A stretch of 64,000 nucleotides of DNA from Pseudoruegeria sp039972875 (GCA_039972875.1 JBDWMA010000024.1:86829-150828), one strand, 5' to 3'; shown: positions 1 to 8,700, counted from the first letter of the stretch. Numbers and translations are program-made. Notes: generated by a model from the sequence alone, not told the origin.

Positions 1-1
1 T

Positions 2-250
2 GCCCTTGAGGCGTTCCCCGTTCTGAAAAATGCGAAAGTATTGTCGCGCTGGGCCGGGGTTCGTCCGCGCTCTAAATCCCGTGCCCCCATGCTTGGCGCA
101 TGGCCTGCACGGGGCGGGCACTATGTTGCGAATGGTGGGTTCAAAATCGGATTTGGAATGGCCCCGCGTGCGGGTCAGGTTATGGCTGATTTGGTTCTGG
201 AGGGGCGTGATGACATCCCTGAAGGGTTCCGGGTCATTGATAATTTCTAA
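2..250 (+). CDS. FAD-dependent oxidoreductase, C-terminal fragment
   Basis: The reading frame is open from the window edge to TAA at 248-250, so only the last 82 or so residues are visible and the start lies upstream. The segment GGFKIGFGMAP, followed by VMADLVLEG, resembles the C-terminal FAD-contacting end of DAO-type (glycine/D-amino-acid oxidase-like) flavoenzymes, in which a conserved glycine-rich stretch closes over the flavin. Nothing in the fragment identifies the substrate. No terminator is evident before the next gene, which starts 95 bases downstream on the same strand. Confidence 0.6.
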   Translation, partial: ALEAFPVLKNAKVLSRWAGVRPRSKSRAPMLGAWPARGGHYVANGGFKIGFGMAPRAGQVMADLVLEGRDDIPEGFRVIDNF

Positions 251-344
251 GTCAAACAGGAGATTTGCGCGGAGTGCTATGTTTTGGGACATTATTCTGG
301 CATGATAGGCCTAGCTTTTGAAACGAATTTTATCAGGAAAATCG

Positions 345-740
345 ATGCCTAGTATTTCCTCTATTGACCACCTCGTGTTGACGGTTGCTGATCTTGAGAT
401 CGCCAAGCGTTTTTACGCAGATATCCTTGGTATGGAGGTGCAAGAATTTGCCGCCTCGGACGGCAGTCAGCGCATTGCTTTAAAATTTGGTTTGCAAAAG
501 ATTAATCTGCATCCGGCTGGCAAAGAGTTTTCGCCTAAGGCCAATAGTCCCACGCCCGGTAGTGCGGATGTTTGTTTTTTGACCGCGAACCGTCTTGCTA
601 GTTGGCAAGACCATTTCAAGTCGGCCGGTGTCAAAGTGGTAGAAGGCCCAGTTGCACGCACAGGGGCAAACGGGCCAATTACGTCTATTTATGTGCGAGA
701 CCCAGACAAAAACCTGATCGAAATCGCCACACGAGGTTAA
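345..740 (+). CDS. VOC (glyoxalase/dioxygenase) family protein
   Basis: A 131-residue single vicinal-oxygen-chelate module. The N-terminus SIDHLVLTVADLEIAKRFY is the typical opening with a metal-ligand His, and the end GPITSIYVRDPDKNLIEI is the typical closing with a metal-ligand Glu. The module resembles the glyoxalase/bleomycin-resistance and virulence-associated dioxygenase-like families; the substrate cannot be read from sequence. The ATG at 345 was chosen over an upstream TTG at 318 because AGGAAA sits six bases before it and the VOC fold begins a few residues later. Its stop codon overlaps the stop of the convergent FMN reductase by four bases (a shared TTAA). Confidence 0.85.
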   Translation: MPSISSIDHLVLTVADLEIAKRFYADILGMEVQEFAASDGSQRIALKFGLQKINLHPAGKEFSPKANSPTPGSADVCFLTANRLASWQDHFKSAGVKVVEGPVARTGANGPITSIYVRDPDKNLIEIATRG

Positions 741-1267
741 ATTTTGGCGCGCAACGCTTGCATCAAGTTTCCTAATACGGTCTCGTAACGTTCATTGGTT
801 AAACGGCCTTTGACGTCAAATTGTTGGGCGCATTGCCCGACCAGTACCTCTGGACCCTGCAGTATGAAGGGGCGGAACGGCTGCAAACACAATCGAAGTG
901 AGTTTTGTGCACGCTCTCCGCCTGCACGACCACCGGTTGCCGAGAGTACCGCAACCGGTTTATCCGCCCAGGCGTTACCTTTTGTCCGGCTCACCCAATC
1001 GAGTGCATTTTTTAGGACACCCGACAGGTTCTTATTGTATTCGGGCGTTGAGATAACAACCGCATCTGCGGCTGCGATCTGATCTGCCAAGAGTTGAACC
1101 GAAGTGGGTATGCCTTTGGCATCCTCAAAATCTCCGTCATACAAAGGAAGGCGCAAATCGGCTTGGACAACGGTGTCAGCCTCTATCAAACGCGCGGCCT
1201 CAGCCAAGAGTTTTCGGTTGTAGGATCCCTGCCTGAGAGACCCTGAAATCGTTAGTACTTGTATCAT
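737..1267 (-). CDS. NADPH-dependent FMN reductase (flavodoxin-like fold)
   Basis: A 176-residue protein of the NADPH-dependent FMN reductase family (PF03358). The N-terminal phosphate-binding loop SGSLRQGSYNR and the STPEYNKNLSGVLKNALDW segment, which packs on the isoalloxazine ring, are both present, as is a GGRAGG-type loop. Family members reduce quinones, azo compounds or chromate using NAD(P)H and FMN in the cytoplasm. The start MIQVLTISG was preferred to an ATG 12 codons earlier because AAAGGAAAA lies directly upstream. It lies 68 bases downstream of cobO on the same strand, so it could be the last gene of that operon, although no functional link to cobalamin is evident. Confidence 0.85.
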   Translation of the reverse strand: MIQVLTISGSLRQGSYNRKLLAEAARLIEADTVVQADLRLPLYDGDFEDAKGIPTSVQLLADQIAAADAVVISTPEYNKNLSGVLKNALDWVSRTKGNAWADKPVAVLSATGGRAGGERAQNSLRLCLQPFRPFILQGPEVLVGQCAQQFDVKGRLTNERYETVLGNLMQALRAKI

Positions 1268-1335
1268 TTTTTTCCTTTGCTCCTGCATGATGAAATTATG
1301 CAAAAGCCGATAATGTGCGTATTGGGCCGCTTATT

Positions 1336-1956
1336 TTAATACTCGACACCGATCTGTGCTTTGACGCCAGAACGAAACGGGTGTTTTACAAGCTCCATCT
1401 CGGTTACCAAATCGGCGATTTCAATCAGCTCTTCTTTGGCATTTCGACCGGTCAGAACGACATGAGTCATCTCTGGTTTTTCTTCTACCAAAAAGGTAAC
1501 GACATCATTGACATCGATATAATCATACCGCAGCGCAATGTTGATTTCATCAAGTAAAACCATGGTATTAGACGGGTCACGGATCAGGTCTTTGGCCTTT
1601 TCCCAAGCCGCCGCGGCCATTTCAATATCGCGGCTTTTATCCTGTGTTTCCCAAGTGAATCCTTCACCCATTGTGTGGAACTCGCAGATGTCGCCAAATT
1701 TATCGAGGATCAGGTTGCGTTCCCCGCACTCCATACCGCCTTTAATGAACTGAACCACGGCAGATTTCATATCATGGGCGATACAGCGAAAAATCATCCC
1801 AAATGCAGCAGAACTTTTGCCCTTACCTTTGCCGGTATGAATCATGATCAGACCTTTTTTATCAGTCTTTGTGGCCATGATTTTATCGCGGGCGGCTTTT
1901 TTCTTGGCCATCTTCATCGCGTGACGTTCTAGGTCTTCTGGCTTGGCGTCGGTCAT
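1336..1956 (-). CDS. cobO: cob(I)yrinic acid a,c-diamide adenosyltransferase (CobO/BtuR type)
   Basis: CobO transfers the 5'-deoxyadenosyl group of ATP to the cob(I)alt centre of corrinoids, forming the Co-C bond of adenosylcobalamin. The 206-residue protein has the family P-loop TGKGKGKSSAAFG at about residues 41-53, the VVQFIKGGMECGE segment and the VLLDEINIAL acidic motif, as expected for the BtuR/CobO/CobP family. The basic N-terminal extension of about 30 residues is common in alphaproteobacterial CobO. It is the sixth minus-strand gene after the cobalamin riboswitch near 8.6 kb, following cobN and a GFA-family gene, so it is probably controlled by that riboswitch. Confidence 0.95.
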   Translation of the reverse strand: MTDAKPEDLERHAMKMAKKKAARDKIMATKTDKKGLIMIHTGKGKGKSSAAFGMIFRCIAHDMKSAVVQFIKGGMECGERNLILDKFGDICEFHTMGEGFTWETQDKSRDIEMAAAAWEKAKDLIRDPSNTMVLLDEINIALRYDYIDVNDVVTFLVEEKPEMTHVVLTGRNAKEELIEIADLVTEMELVKHPFRSGVKAQIGVEY

Positions 1957-1992
1957 TATCTATTCCTTTAATTAAGAGGGGTGGCCTGAGAG

Positions 1993-2409
1993 TTATTGTG
2001 CATTGTTATCTGCATATCCCTCGTAGCGCGGCAATTCATTGGGGATCGTTGGCCACGGAAAACGCGCGGCATGGTGGGCGTGAAATTTTGGGTCAAAGGT
2101 CTCGGGTGTGCTTAATGTCGCAGCATAAAAATGGGTTTCATCTTTATAGTGTTCTGCTTGAAACGCCATGAGTGTTTCGCATTTATCGCTAAACAGACGA
2201 CGAACACCGGGGGAGGAACTGTACACAACCGGTTTGTCGCCACACCATTCAAATTGGGAGAACGGGACGCCCAGAAAGGTGGCCCTGGGGGCGGCGCAAC
2301 TTCTGCGACAATCATCACAATGGCAGTGACAGGCCCATGTTTCAGAACCCGTGTAGGTCAAGCGCACAGCGCCGCATAAGCATTGTCCTGTGGTCCTATC
2401 TGCGTTCAT
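1993..2409 (-). CDS. GFA-family (glutathione-dependent formaldehyde-activating-like) zinc protein
   Basis: A 138-residue protein with the zinc-binding pattern of the GFA/CENP-V fold: CLCGAVR near residues 10-16 and CHCDDCRRSC near residues 28-37. The usual later Cys pair is only partly kept (KCETLMAF). Members bind zinc through these cysteines, and most have no proven activity despite the family name. Its start overlaps the 3' end of cobN by four bases (2406-2409) and cobO follows 36 bases downstream, so it is translationally coupled inside a riboswitch-controlled cobalamin operon. A role in metal or thiol handling would be speculation. Confidence 0.8.
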   Translation of the reverse strand: MNADRTTGQCLCGAVRLTYTGSETWACHCHCDDCRRSCAAPRATFLGVPFSQFEWCGDKPVVYSSSPGVRRLFSDKCETLMAFQAEHYKDETHFYAATLSTPETFDPKFHAHHAARFPWPTIPNELPRYEGYADNNAQ

Positions 2410-5400
2410 ACAAGGCTATCCAATAAGGCACGTGCGGAATTGGAGCGGGGTGTCCATAATCCGCGATCAATCGCCTCTTGCAATCTTTGGGCCATTTCCG
2501 CGAGCGCTGGGGCGTTATGTTCCGCAATAAAGCCACGGGTGTCATTGTCTTCTAGAAAGGCCGCATGAACCAGATCAAAATGATGTCCACGCACGGCTCC
2601 CGTTGTGGCGGCAAAAGCAAAGAGGTAGTCAACAGTAGCGGCCATTTCGAAGGCGCCTTTGTAACCATGCCGTTTGACCCCATCAATCCACTTCGGATTC
2701 ACCACCCGAGACCGCACAACGCGTCCTATTTCATCCTCTAGAGTTCGAATGAGCGGGCGTTCGGGGCGGGAATGGTCATTGTGATAGATCGGGCGATCTT
2801 GCCCTTGTAACGTGGATACGGCTGCGGCAGCGCCACCTTCAAATTGATAATAATCATCGGAATCGAGCAAATCATGTTCACGATTGTCTTGGTTTTGCAC
2901 GATGGCCTCTGCCTGACGGAGACGGTCTGAAAAAGCATCTTTAGCCTGTGTGCCTTCAGCACCTTTTCCATAGGCATAGCTGCCCCATTCCAGATAGGCC
3001 TCGGCGAGGTCGCCTTTGTCAGCCCACAATCGCTCGTCAATCATGGCCTGCAAACCGGCACCATAGGCACCGGGTTTAGAGCCAAAGACCCGAAATGTGC
3101 CGAGTCCCCCTTCGTTTACGGCGCGCGCCGCAGCGGGGTTCATATCAGCTGGTTCGTTAAGTGCCATAACGGCACGGGCGGCGCCATCCACCAATGCGAT
3201 CAATTGCGGAAATGCGTCTCGGAAGAACCCAGATACGCGTAACGTGACATCCACGCGAGGGCGTCCAAGAACAGTAAGAGGTAACACCTCAAATCCTGTG
3301 ACACGTCGATTGGCGGAATCCCATGTGGGTTTGACACCCATAAGGGCCAGACATTGCGCAATATCATCCCCGCCCGTGCGCATATTGGCTGTTCCCCAAG
3401 CCGTAAGAAGCAGTGTGCGCGGCCAATCCCCATGGGTTTGCAGATGGGTCTCAATAAGCAGGTTTGCGGATTTCCATCCAAGCTTCCATGCGGTTGGTGT
3501 GGGGACGGCTCTGCTGTCGACGCTATAAAAATTGCGCCCGGTGGGAAGAACATCCAGACGTCCCCGCGTGGGCGCACCGGATGGTGCCGGGGCGACGAAT
3601 TGCCCTTTTAGGGCGGTGAGGAGGCCCGCGCCCTCGTCTGGGCCACAGGATGTCACAATCGGGGAGACCGTCGTGTGTACGAAATCTAGGACCTCAGCGC
3701 TCTTTGGGCCCGGCGCTTTGCTTTCACCGTTGAGTAGCTGTTCCGCCAAGAGCTCCAATCGCTCAATGGTGTCACCACAACTGCGCCAAGTGTCGGCACT
3801 AAGCGCCGCAAGTACATCGGGTTTAGGCGTGGTCCAAGGTTCGGCCATATCAGCGCTTAACGGATCAAAGCCTAGAGCAAGGTCGTCTGCCAATGACGTA
3901 ATCAGAGAGGCATCTTTGCCTTTCCCTTCATTGCGTGGCACACGTACCAATGCTTGTGTCAGATCGCGTGCCAGCCGGCCTTCTGGCGCTTGCCCAAAGA
4001 CATGCAACCCATCGCGAATTTGAGCTTCTTTTAATTCGCAAAGATAGGCGTCCAGTTTTGCAAGGTCGCTGTCTTCATCCGTACCAGTTAATCCGACATC
4101 TGCATCCAGACCTGTGGCCGCTGTCATCGATAGGATTTCTTTGCGCAGGACCGTAATACGCCTAGGGTCCACGCCCGCGGCTTCGTAATACTCATCCACC
4201 AATGCCTCAAGATCTTTGAGGGGGCCATAGGTTTCTGCGCGGGTAAGAGGTGGGGTTAAATGATCAATAATTACGGCTTGCGCCCTTCGTTTGGCTTGTG
4301 TTCCTTCTCCGGGATCGTTGACGATAAACGGATAGATATGGGGCATGGGTCCAAGGACTGCCTCCGGCAGGCAATCAGAAGACAAAGCCAAGGCCTTACC
4401 TGGGAGCCATTCAAGATTTCCGTGTTTGCCCATATGTACAATTGCATTGGCTTCGTAGTCATGACGTAGCCAAAAATAGAATGCGAGATAGTTATGCGGA
4501 GGCACCAAATCAGGGGAGTGATAGGTGTCTGTTGGGTCAATGTGATAGCCACGGGCAGGCTGCAGACCAACGACAGCATTGCCATAGCGCAGGATGGATA
4601 GGGCAAAATGGCCATCTTGTTCGGCGACGAAATAAGGATCGTCCTCGGGTGGACCCCAACGGGTTTCGATCTGATCGCGAAGCTCCCATGACAGGGTGTC
4701 ATAAGCCGTGCGATAGGTTTTTAAGGACAAACGTTCACCGCCAGCGCGTTCAAACCGGTCCGTTAACCAATTGGTGGGGCCAGCCATCATAGCTTGCATC
4801 AGGGCAGCGGAATCCGATGGTTTATTGTGCACGGAATATCCCGCCGCCGAAAGCAGATTAAGCGCATGTACCGTGGAGGCTGGGGTGTCTAAACCCACGC
4901 CATTGGCAAGACGCCCATCTTTGTTTGGGTAATTGGCGAGGATCAACGCGACTTTGCGGTCCGCCGTAGGCGTATTTCGTAGTTTGGCCCAATTGGACGC
5001 CAGTTCGGCCACGAATTCCACCCGGTCACCGCGGGCTTTGTAGGTTGCGATCGCGCATTCTGTGGCCTCGTCAAAATAAGCTTCTCCTTTAAACGAAATT
5101 GCGCGCGATAGGATTCGTCCATCGACTTCGGGTAGGGCGACATTCATCGCAATATCGCGACCGGATAGACCCGTTAGACCTTTTTCCCATGTCTCTTCGT
5201 TGCTGGCTGACAAAACCACTTGAAAGACGGGGGCATTATTCGCAGAGGCAAGGGTTAATGGATTTTGGGGGCCGGTTTTATCCCCCTGATGGGGGGATCC
5301 CACTGCAAAGGATGTGGCATTCAGGATGACTTGAGGGCAGGTTTGGGAGAATAACTGATCCAGCGTCGCAACAGAGATCGGATCCTTTAAAGAGGCGACA

Positions 5401-6107
5401 AACACAGGCAGCGGGTTTAGGCCTCTGCGCAACAAGGATTTGACCAACCTGTTGATCGGGTTCAGGCCTGCACCCTGCACAAGAGCGCGATAAAATATGA
5501 TGGGAACAGTTGGGGCGTTTTTGGTCCAATGCGGCTGAATGGAGGAGAGCTCGGCGATTCCTTCACCGGGCCAATACACGCCTGATTTTAGGAGCGGTGC
5601 GGCGGTCACGGGTTTTTCAGTCCCATCCAGCATGGCAGAGGCGTAGGCAATCAGGTTTGATGCATTTGCGGGGCCACCTTCGACAAAATACCCCCAGAGG
5701 GCATCATAGTCTTCGGCGGAAATGGTCGAGAGATCTCTCAGGGTTGCATCGGGCTTATCGTCACCGGGCAAGGCGGCAAAGGGGACACCTGCCTCCGCCA
5801 GTCTGGCTGCGTATTGTTCAAACCCATATTTCCAGTAGGCCGCTCCGCCTAATACGCGGGCGATGACCAGTCGCGACTGTGTTGCGCAATCATCAAGGTG
5901 CAGATCCACCGACATCGGGTGTTGCAAGTGCATCATATTGGCCAGACGCATTTTGGGTGGGTTTTGCATTTCTGCCCGCGCTTGAGATAACCCCGCCAAT
6001 TCTGTGTCCGCAGCAGAGATGAATACGATATCAGCCGGGCTTTGCCCCAGATCGACAGGCTCATTTCCATCGTCGATCGAACCCGGAGTGGCGGCAAGGA
6101 GGTGCAT
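2406..6107 (-). CDS. cobN: cobaltochelatase large subunit CobN
   Basis: CobN is the large, corrin-binding subunit of the ATP-dependent cobaltochelatase that inserts Co2+ into hydrogenobyrinic acid a,c-diamide in the late-insertion (aerobic) pathway, acting with the AAA+ pair CobS-CobT. The 1233-residue length is normal. Diagnostic stretches include HMGKHGNLEWLPGKALALS, ILANYPNKDGRLANGVGLD and the C-terminal region with LLLTAWGTANMRTGGDDIAQ, typical of the CobN/ChlH/BchH superfamily. CobN rather than BchH/ChlH is chosen because cobW, cobO and a cobalamin riboswitch are in the same transcription unit. cobS and cobT are absent from the window. Confidence 0.95.
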   Translation of the reverse strand: MHLLAATPGSIDDGNEPVDLGQSPADIVFISAADTELAGLSQARAEMQNPPKMRLANMMHLQHPMSVDLHLDDCATQSRLVIARVLGGAAYWKYGFEQYAARLAEAGVPFAALPGDDKPDATLRDLSTISAEDYDALWGYFVEGGPANASNLIAYASAMLDGTEKPVTAAPLLKSGVYWPGEGIAELSSIQPHWTKNAPTVPIIFYRALVQGAGLNPINRLVKSLLRRGLNPLPVFVASLKDPISVATLDQLFSQTCPQVILNATSFAVGSPHQGDKTGPQNPLTLASANNAPVFQVVLSASNEETWEKGLTGLSGRDIAMNVALPEVDGRILSRAISFKGEAYFDEATECAIATYKARGDRVEFVAELASNWAKLRNTPTADRKVALILANYPNKDGRLANGVGLDTPASTVHALNLLSAAGYSVHNKPSDSAALMQAMMAGPTNWLTDRFERAGGERLSLKTYRTAYDTLSWELRDQIETRWGPPEDDPYFVAEQDGHFALSILRYGNAVVGLQPARGYHIDPTDTYHSPDLVPPHNYLAFYFWLRHDYEANAIVHMGKHGNLEWLPGKALALSSDCLPEAVLGPMPHIYPFIVNDPGEGTQAKRRAQAVIIDHLTPPLTRAETYGPLKDLEALVDEYYEAAGVDPRRITVLRKEILSMTAATGLDADVGLTGTDEDSDLAKLDAYLCELKEAQIRDGLHVFGQAPEGRLARDLTQALVRVPRNEGKGKDASLITSLADDLALGFDPLSADMAEPWTTPKPDVLAALSADTWRSCGDTIERLELLAEQLLNGESKAPGPKSAEVLDFVHTTVSPIVTSCGPDEGAGLLTALKGQFVAPAPSGAPTRGRLDVLPTGRNFYSVDSRAVPTPTAWKLGWKSANLLIETHLQTHGDWPRTLLLTAWGTANMRTGGDDIAQCLALMGVKPTWDSANRRVTGFEVLPLTVLGRPRVDVTLRVSGFFRDAFPQLIALVDGAARAVMALNEPADMNPAAARAVNEGGLGTFRVFGSKPGAYGAGLQAMIDERLWADKGDLAEAYLEWGSYAYGKGAEGTQAKDAFSDRLRQAEAIVQNQDNREHDLLDSDDYYQFEGGAAAAVSTLQGQDRPIYHNDHSRPERPLIRTLEDEIGRVVRSRVVNPKWIDGVKRHGYKGAFEMAATVDYLFAFAATTGAVRGHHFDLVHAAFLEDNDTRGFIAEHNAPALAEMAQRLQEAIDRGLWTPRSNSARALLDSLV

Positions 6108-6160
6108 TGTCTTAAGCGCTTTCGCTGGTGGCCGGGGCGCATGCCCGCGGCAGAGGTGTT

Positions 6161-6628
6161 TTACAAACGAGTAGGAATTTCTTTTTCCATGAACAGGCTT
6201 GCGGGATGTTCTGGGTAATCGCCAAACGGGCCGCGCACGTAGTAGCCAAGCTTTCTGTAGAGGGCGCAGGCCGCAGCCAGCTCTTCGCCGGTTTCCAAAC
6301 GCACGTGTTTGTGCCCCTTAGCGGCAGAGTTTGCTTCAAGATCTGCCATTAAGGCACGGGCGGTTCCCATGCCGCGCCCCTGTTTGGTCACGTAAAGGCG
6401 TTTGATTTCACCATAGGAGGCATAATCACAGAGAGCCACGCATCCGACTGGATTACCGTCTGCAGTTCTGGCCACAAAAAAGCTGATCTCAGGCTTGTCT
6501 AATTCACCTGCTGTCAAAGAGAAGCAATCTTCAGGGGGATAGGCCTCCCGCAGGGCAGCCTCTGATCCTTCGATCAGGGTTGCGGCCTCTGCGGTGAGGG
6601 GGCTTTCGATTGCGATTGTGAGGCTCAT
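6161..6628 (-). CDS. GNAT family N-acetyltransferase
   Basis: A 155-residue GCN5-related acetyltransferase. The acetyl-CoA pyrophosphate loop is RLYVTKQGRGMGTARALM (motif A, R/Q-x-x-G-x-G/A). The downstream VRLETGEELAAACALYRKLGY is the usual motif B region with the tyrosine in the Y-R-K-L-G-Y block. The amino-bearing substrate is unknown. Its ATG overlaps the cobW stop by four bases (ATGA) and cobN begins 53 bases after its stop, so it is embedded within the cobalamin operon. The tight coupling to cobW suggests co-expression under the riboswitch but does not prove a corrinoid role. Confidence 0.85.
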   Translation of the reverse strand: MSLTIAIESPLTAEAATLIEGSEAALREAYPPEDCFSLTAGELDKPEISFFVARTADGNPVGCVALCDYASYGEIKRLYVTKQGRGMGTARALMADLEANSAAKGHKHVRLETGEELAAACALYRKLGYYVRGPFGDYPEHPASLFMEKEIPTRL

Positions 6629-7692
6629 GCAGCCAAGGCTTTGTGGATCGCCACACGATCAAGGCCAGACTGGCCAATAACCACAAGGCGGGTTTCGCGG
6701 GGCTCGTCTTTGGTGATGGGACGGTCGAAATAAGTGTCCACACGTGGGCCGACAGCCTGAAGCGTCAAACGCATTGGTTTGGATGTCACGGCCGCAAATC
6801 CCTTTAGGCGCAAAATGTCGTGGGCACGGATGACGTCGGCTACTTTATCTGCAAATGCCTTTGGGTCGCTGATTTCGGGCAGTGTAACCACAAAGCTTTC
6901 GAAATCGTCGTGATCATGTGCGTGGTGATGGTGATCCCCATCCCCATGGTCGTCGTCATGGTGATGATGGTGGTGCACCTCATGGCGGGCAGATAAATCG
7001 TCCTCAGCGCCGATACCTTGTCCCAGGAGAACATCAACCGGCAGTGCGCCCATTGTGGATTTCACGACTTGTACGCCGCCGCGGCTGTCTTTCTTCAATT
7101 GTCCTACGAGGGTGTTAGCTTCATTTGCGGAGAGCAGATCGGATTTGTTCACCACGATCATGTCGGCGCAGGCAACCTGATCGACGAAAAGTTCAGACAG
7201 AGGTGTTTCATGATCAAGGTTTTCGTCCAGCTTACGTTGGGCATCAACTGCTGCAACATTATGAGCAAAACGACCTTCGGAGACTGCTTTGCCATCTACA
7301 ACTGTAACGACCCCATCCACTGTGACCTTTGTTTTGATCTCGGGCCAATTAAAGGCACGCACCAGTGGTTGGGGCAGCGCAAGACCAGAGGTTTCAATCA
7401 CAATGTGATCGGGTGCGTTTTCGCGGGCCAGCAGCTTTTCCATGGTTGGAATAAAATCATCAGCAACCGTACAACAGATGCAGCCATTCGAAAGCTCCAT
7501 CACATCATCTTCGGTGCAAGTTTCATCACCACACCCTTTGAGGATATCTCCGTCCACGCCGAGATCACCAAATTCATTAATGATCAGCGCAATGCGTTTG
7601 CCTTCTGCATTTTGCAGCATGTGACGGATGAGGGTGGTTTTACCAGCACCGAGAAATCCAGTGACGACGGTTGCGGGGATCTTGGATTGCAT
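6625..7692 (-). CDS. cobW: CobW family GTPase / metallochaperone
   Basis: A COG0523 G3E GTPase thought to deliver cobalt to the CobNST chelatase. The 355-residue protein has the Walker A loop GFLGAGKTT at residues 12-20, the NGCICCTV metal-binding CxCC motif, the NKSD guanine-specificity motif and the C-terminal CobW_C domain with ILRLKGF. Between the two domains, near residues 238-262, is a run of His and Asp residues, a probable metal-binding loop. The ATG at 7692 is preceded by GCAGGAG; an upstream extension to 7767 has no ribosome binding site. It lies between the cbiM-like gene and the GNAT gene in the riboswitch operon. Confidence 0.95.
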   Translation of the reverse strand: MQSKIPATVVTGFLGAGKTTLIRHMLQNAEGKRIALIINEFGDLGVDGDILKGCGDETCTEDDVMELSNGCICCTVADDFIPTMEKLLARENAPDHIVIETSGLALPQPLVRAFNWPEIKTKVTVDGVVTVVDGKAVSEGRFAHNVAAVDAQRKLDENLDHETPLSELFVDQVACADMIVVNKSDLLSANEANTLVGQLKKDSRGGVQVVKSTMGALPVDVLLGQGIGAEDDLSARHEVHHHHHHDDDHGDGDHHHHAHDHDDFESFVVTLPEISDPKAFADKVADVIRAHDILRLKGFAAVTSKPMRLTLQAVGPRVDTYFDRPITKDEPRETRLVVIGQSGLDRVAIHKALAA

Positions 7693-7810
7693 AGTGCGCT
7701 CCTGCAAAAGAATGAAAAAGGGCCGGTGTTGAAACACCGGGGCGTTGGCCCCGGCGCAACGGGGCACGCCCGTGATTTGTTTGACGGCTGTGAAAGCCCT
7801 ACGCCTCTGC

Positions 7811-8488
7811 TTAGGCGACTTTGTACAGGCGTGGGGTCACAAGACCTGAACCGGATAGACCGCGCATTGCTTTTGCCGCGGCCAGAACACCAAGGTCGGC
7901 GAGAGGTTCCACCAGAACTACCAAAATATACGCACCACCAAATGCCGCAACAGAGGCTACGTTTTCAGCCCCAAACCCTTGACCATAGAACGCCCAGAAC
8001 GCAACCCACGCAACGACACCACCTTGATAGGCGGTGGATAGCGCAAGGGCCTGAGAATACTTTAGGTCAACATAAGCTGTACTTGGTGCGATGATGCGAT
8101 TTGCAAGAACCTGCAACCCAAAGAGCGGCACAAGCAATGTGGTCACGTTGATGCCGTATTGTGGCAGATCAAAGGGGGCAAACATCAAACCTTGCAGCAA
8201 TAGACCCAGAGCCAGACCAAAGGCCGCAGGAGCGGCCCCGAGGATCAGAAATAGGGTGGACCCGAGGATAAAGTGTACCTCAGAGACGCCAACAGCGTAG
8301 TGAGGCAACAATTGGAAAAAGGTAAAAACAGCAGCCGTGGCGGCAACGCTGCGAAGCGCGAGAGAGGCGACGCTTGACTGTCGGACTGTGTCCACAGCCA
8401 ACTTCACGCCATAGGTTACTGCGGCTGCGCCGGTGGCGTAGCTCAATAGGATTTTTGCACCGTCAACGATGCCGGGTTCTACATGCAT
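7811..8488 (-). CDS. CbiM-like energy-coupling factor transporter permease (cobalt uptake)
   Basis: A 225-residue polytopic membrane protein that begins MHVEPGIV, matching the MH-x-x-G N-terminus of CbiM/NikM, where the N-terminal amine and His2 help bind Co2+ or Ni2+. Six or so hydrophobic segments follow, including the VSEVHFILGSTLFLILG and FDLPQYGINVTTLLVPLFG regions typical of the PF01891 family. CbiM is the substrate-specific component of ECF-type cobalt transporters. No cbiN, cbiQ or cbiO is adjacent. Being the first gene after the cobalamin riboswitch strongly supports cobalt as substrate. TAGGAG lies nine bases upstream of the ATG. Confidence 0.8.
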   Translation of the reverse strand: MHVEPGIVDGAKILLSYATGAAAVTYGVKLAVDTVRQSSVASLALRSVAATAAVFTFFQLLPHYAVGVSEVHFILGSTLFLILGAAPAAFGLALGLLLQGLMFAPFDLPQYGINVTTLLVPLFGLQVLANRIIAPSTAYVDLKYSQALALSTAYQGGVVAWVAFWAFYGQGFGAENVASVAAFGGAYILVVLVEPLADLGVLAAAKAMRGLSGSGLVTPRLYKVA

Positions 8489-8502
8489 TCTGCATCTCCT
8501 AA

Positions 8503-8524
8503 GCCGTCACACCCGACGGCGGGT
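8503..8524 (-). promoter_or_regulatory. Two mutually exclusive hairpins between riboswitch and cbiM start
   Basis: On the minus strand a perfect six-base stem GCCGTC/GACGGC (8515-8520 with 8503-8508) ends two bases before the TTAGGAG ribosome binding site. A second perfect five-base stem ACCCG/CGGGT (8520-8524 with 8511-8515) uses overlapping bases, so both cannot form together. Placed directly downstream of the cobalamin aptamer, this looks like its expression platform controlling ribosome access to the first gene. The mechanism is inferred; the stems are visible. Confidence 0.5.
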
Positions 8525-8530
8525 TTATGT

Positions 8531-8700
8531 TTGCAGGCTGGTCTCCTGGCTCGCGGGTCAAAGCACCTTCGTCACCTTCCCGAGGTTGGACCTCAGTGGT
8601 TAATCGACGGGTGCTCACCGCTTACAGTCGCGGGGGCGGCTTTGGCATTAGGCCCCGATTTGGGTCACCTGCACCAACATTCCCATTTCATCTTAGGACG
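8531..8700 (-). ncRNA. Cobalamin (B12) riboswitch
   Basis: Read on the minus strand, this leader contains the hallmark cobalamin aptamer elements in order: a GGGAATGTTGGTG block, GCCGCCCCCGCGACTGTAAG (the most conserved core), AACCACTGAGG (the L5 CCACTG element), CGGGAAGGTGACGAAGG and the B12 box GAGCCAGGAGACCAGCCTGC. It ends about 40 bases before the cbiM-like start codon and is oriented to control the minus-strand operon cbiM-like, cobW, GNAT, cobN, GFA, cobO. The 5' boundary is approximate. Confidence 0.95.

Noticed and set aside
6900..6985. Repetitive CAT/CAC/GTG triplets near 6.9 kb
   Set aside because: These encode the His/Asp-rich loop of CobW in frame.
7018..8094. Open frame of about 358 codons on the plus strand across cobW and cbiM
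   Set aside because: Antisense to two clear genes, with composition typical of a shadow frame.
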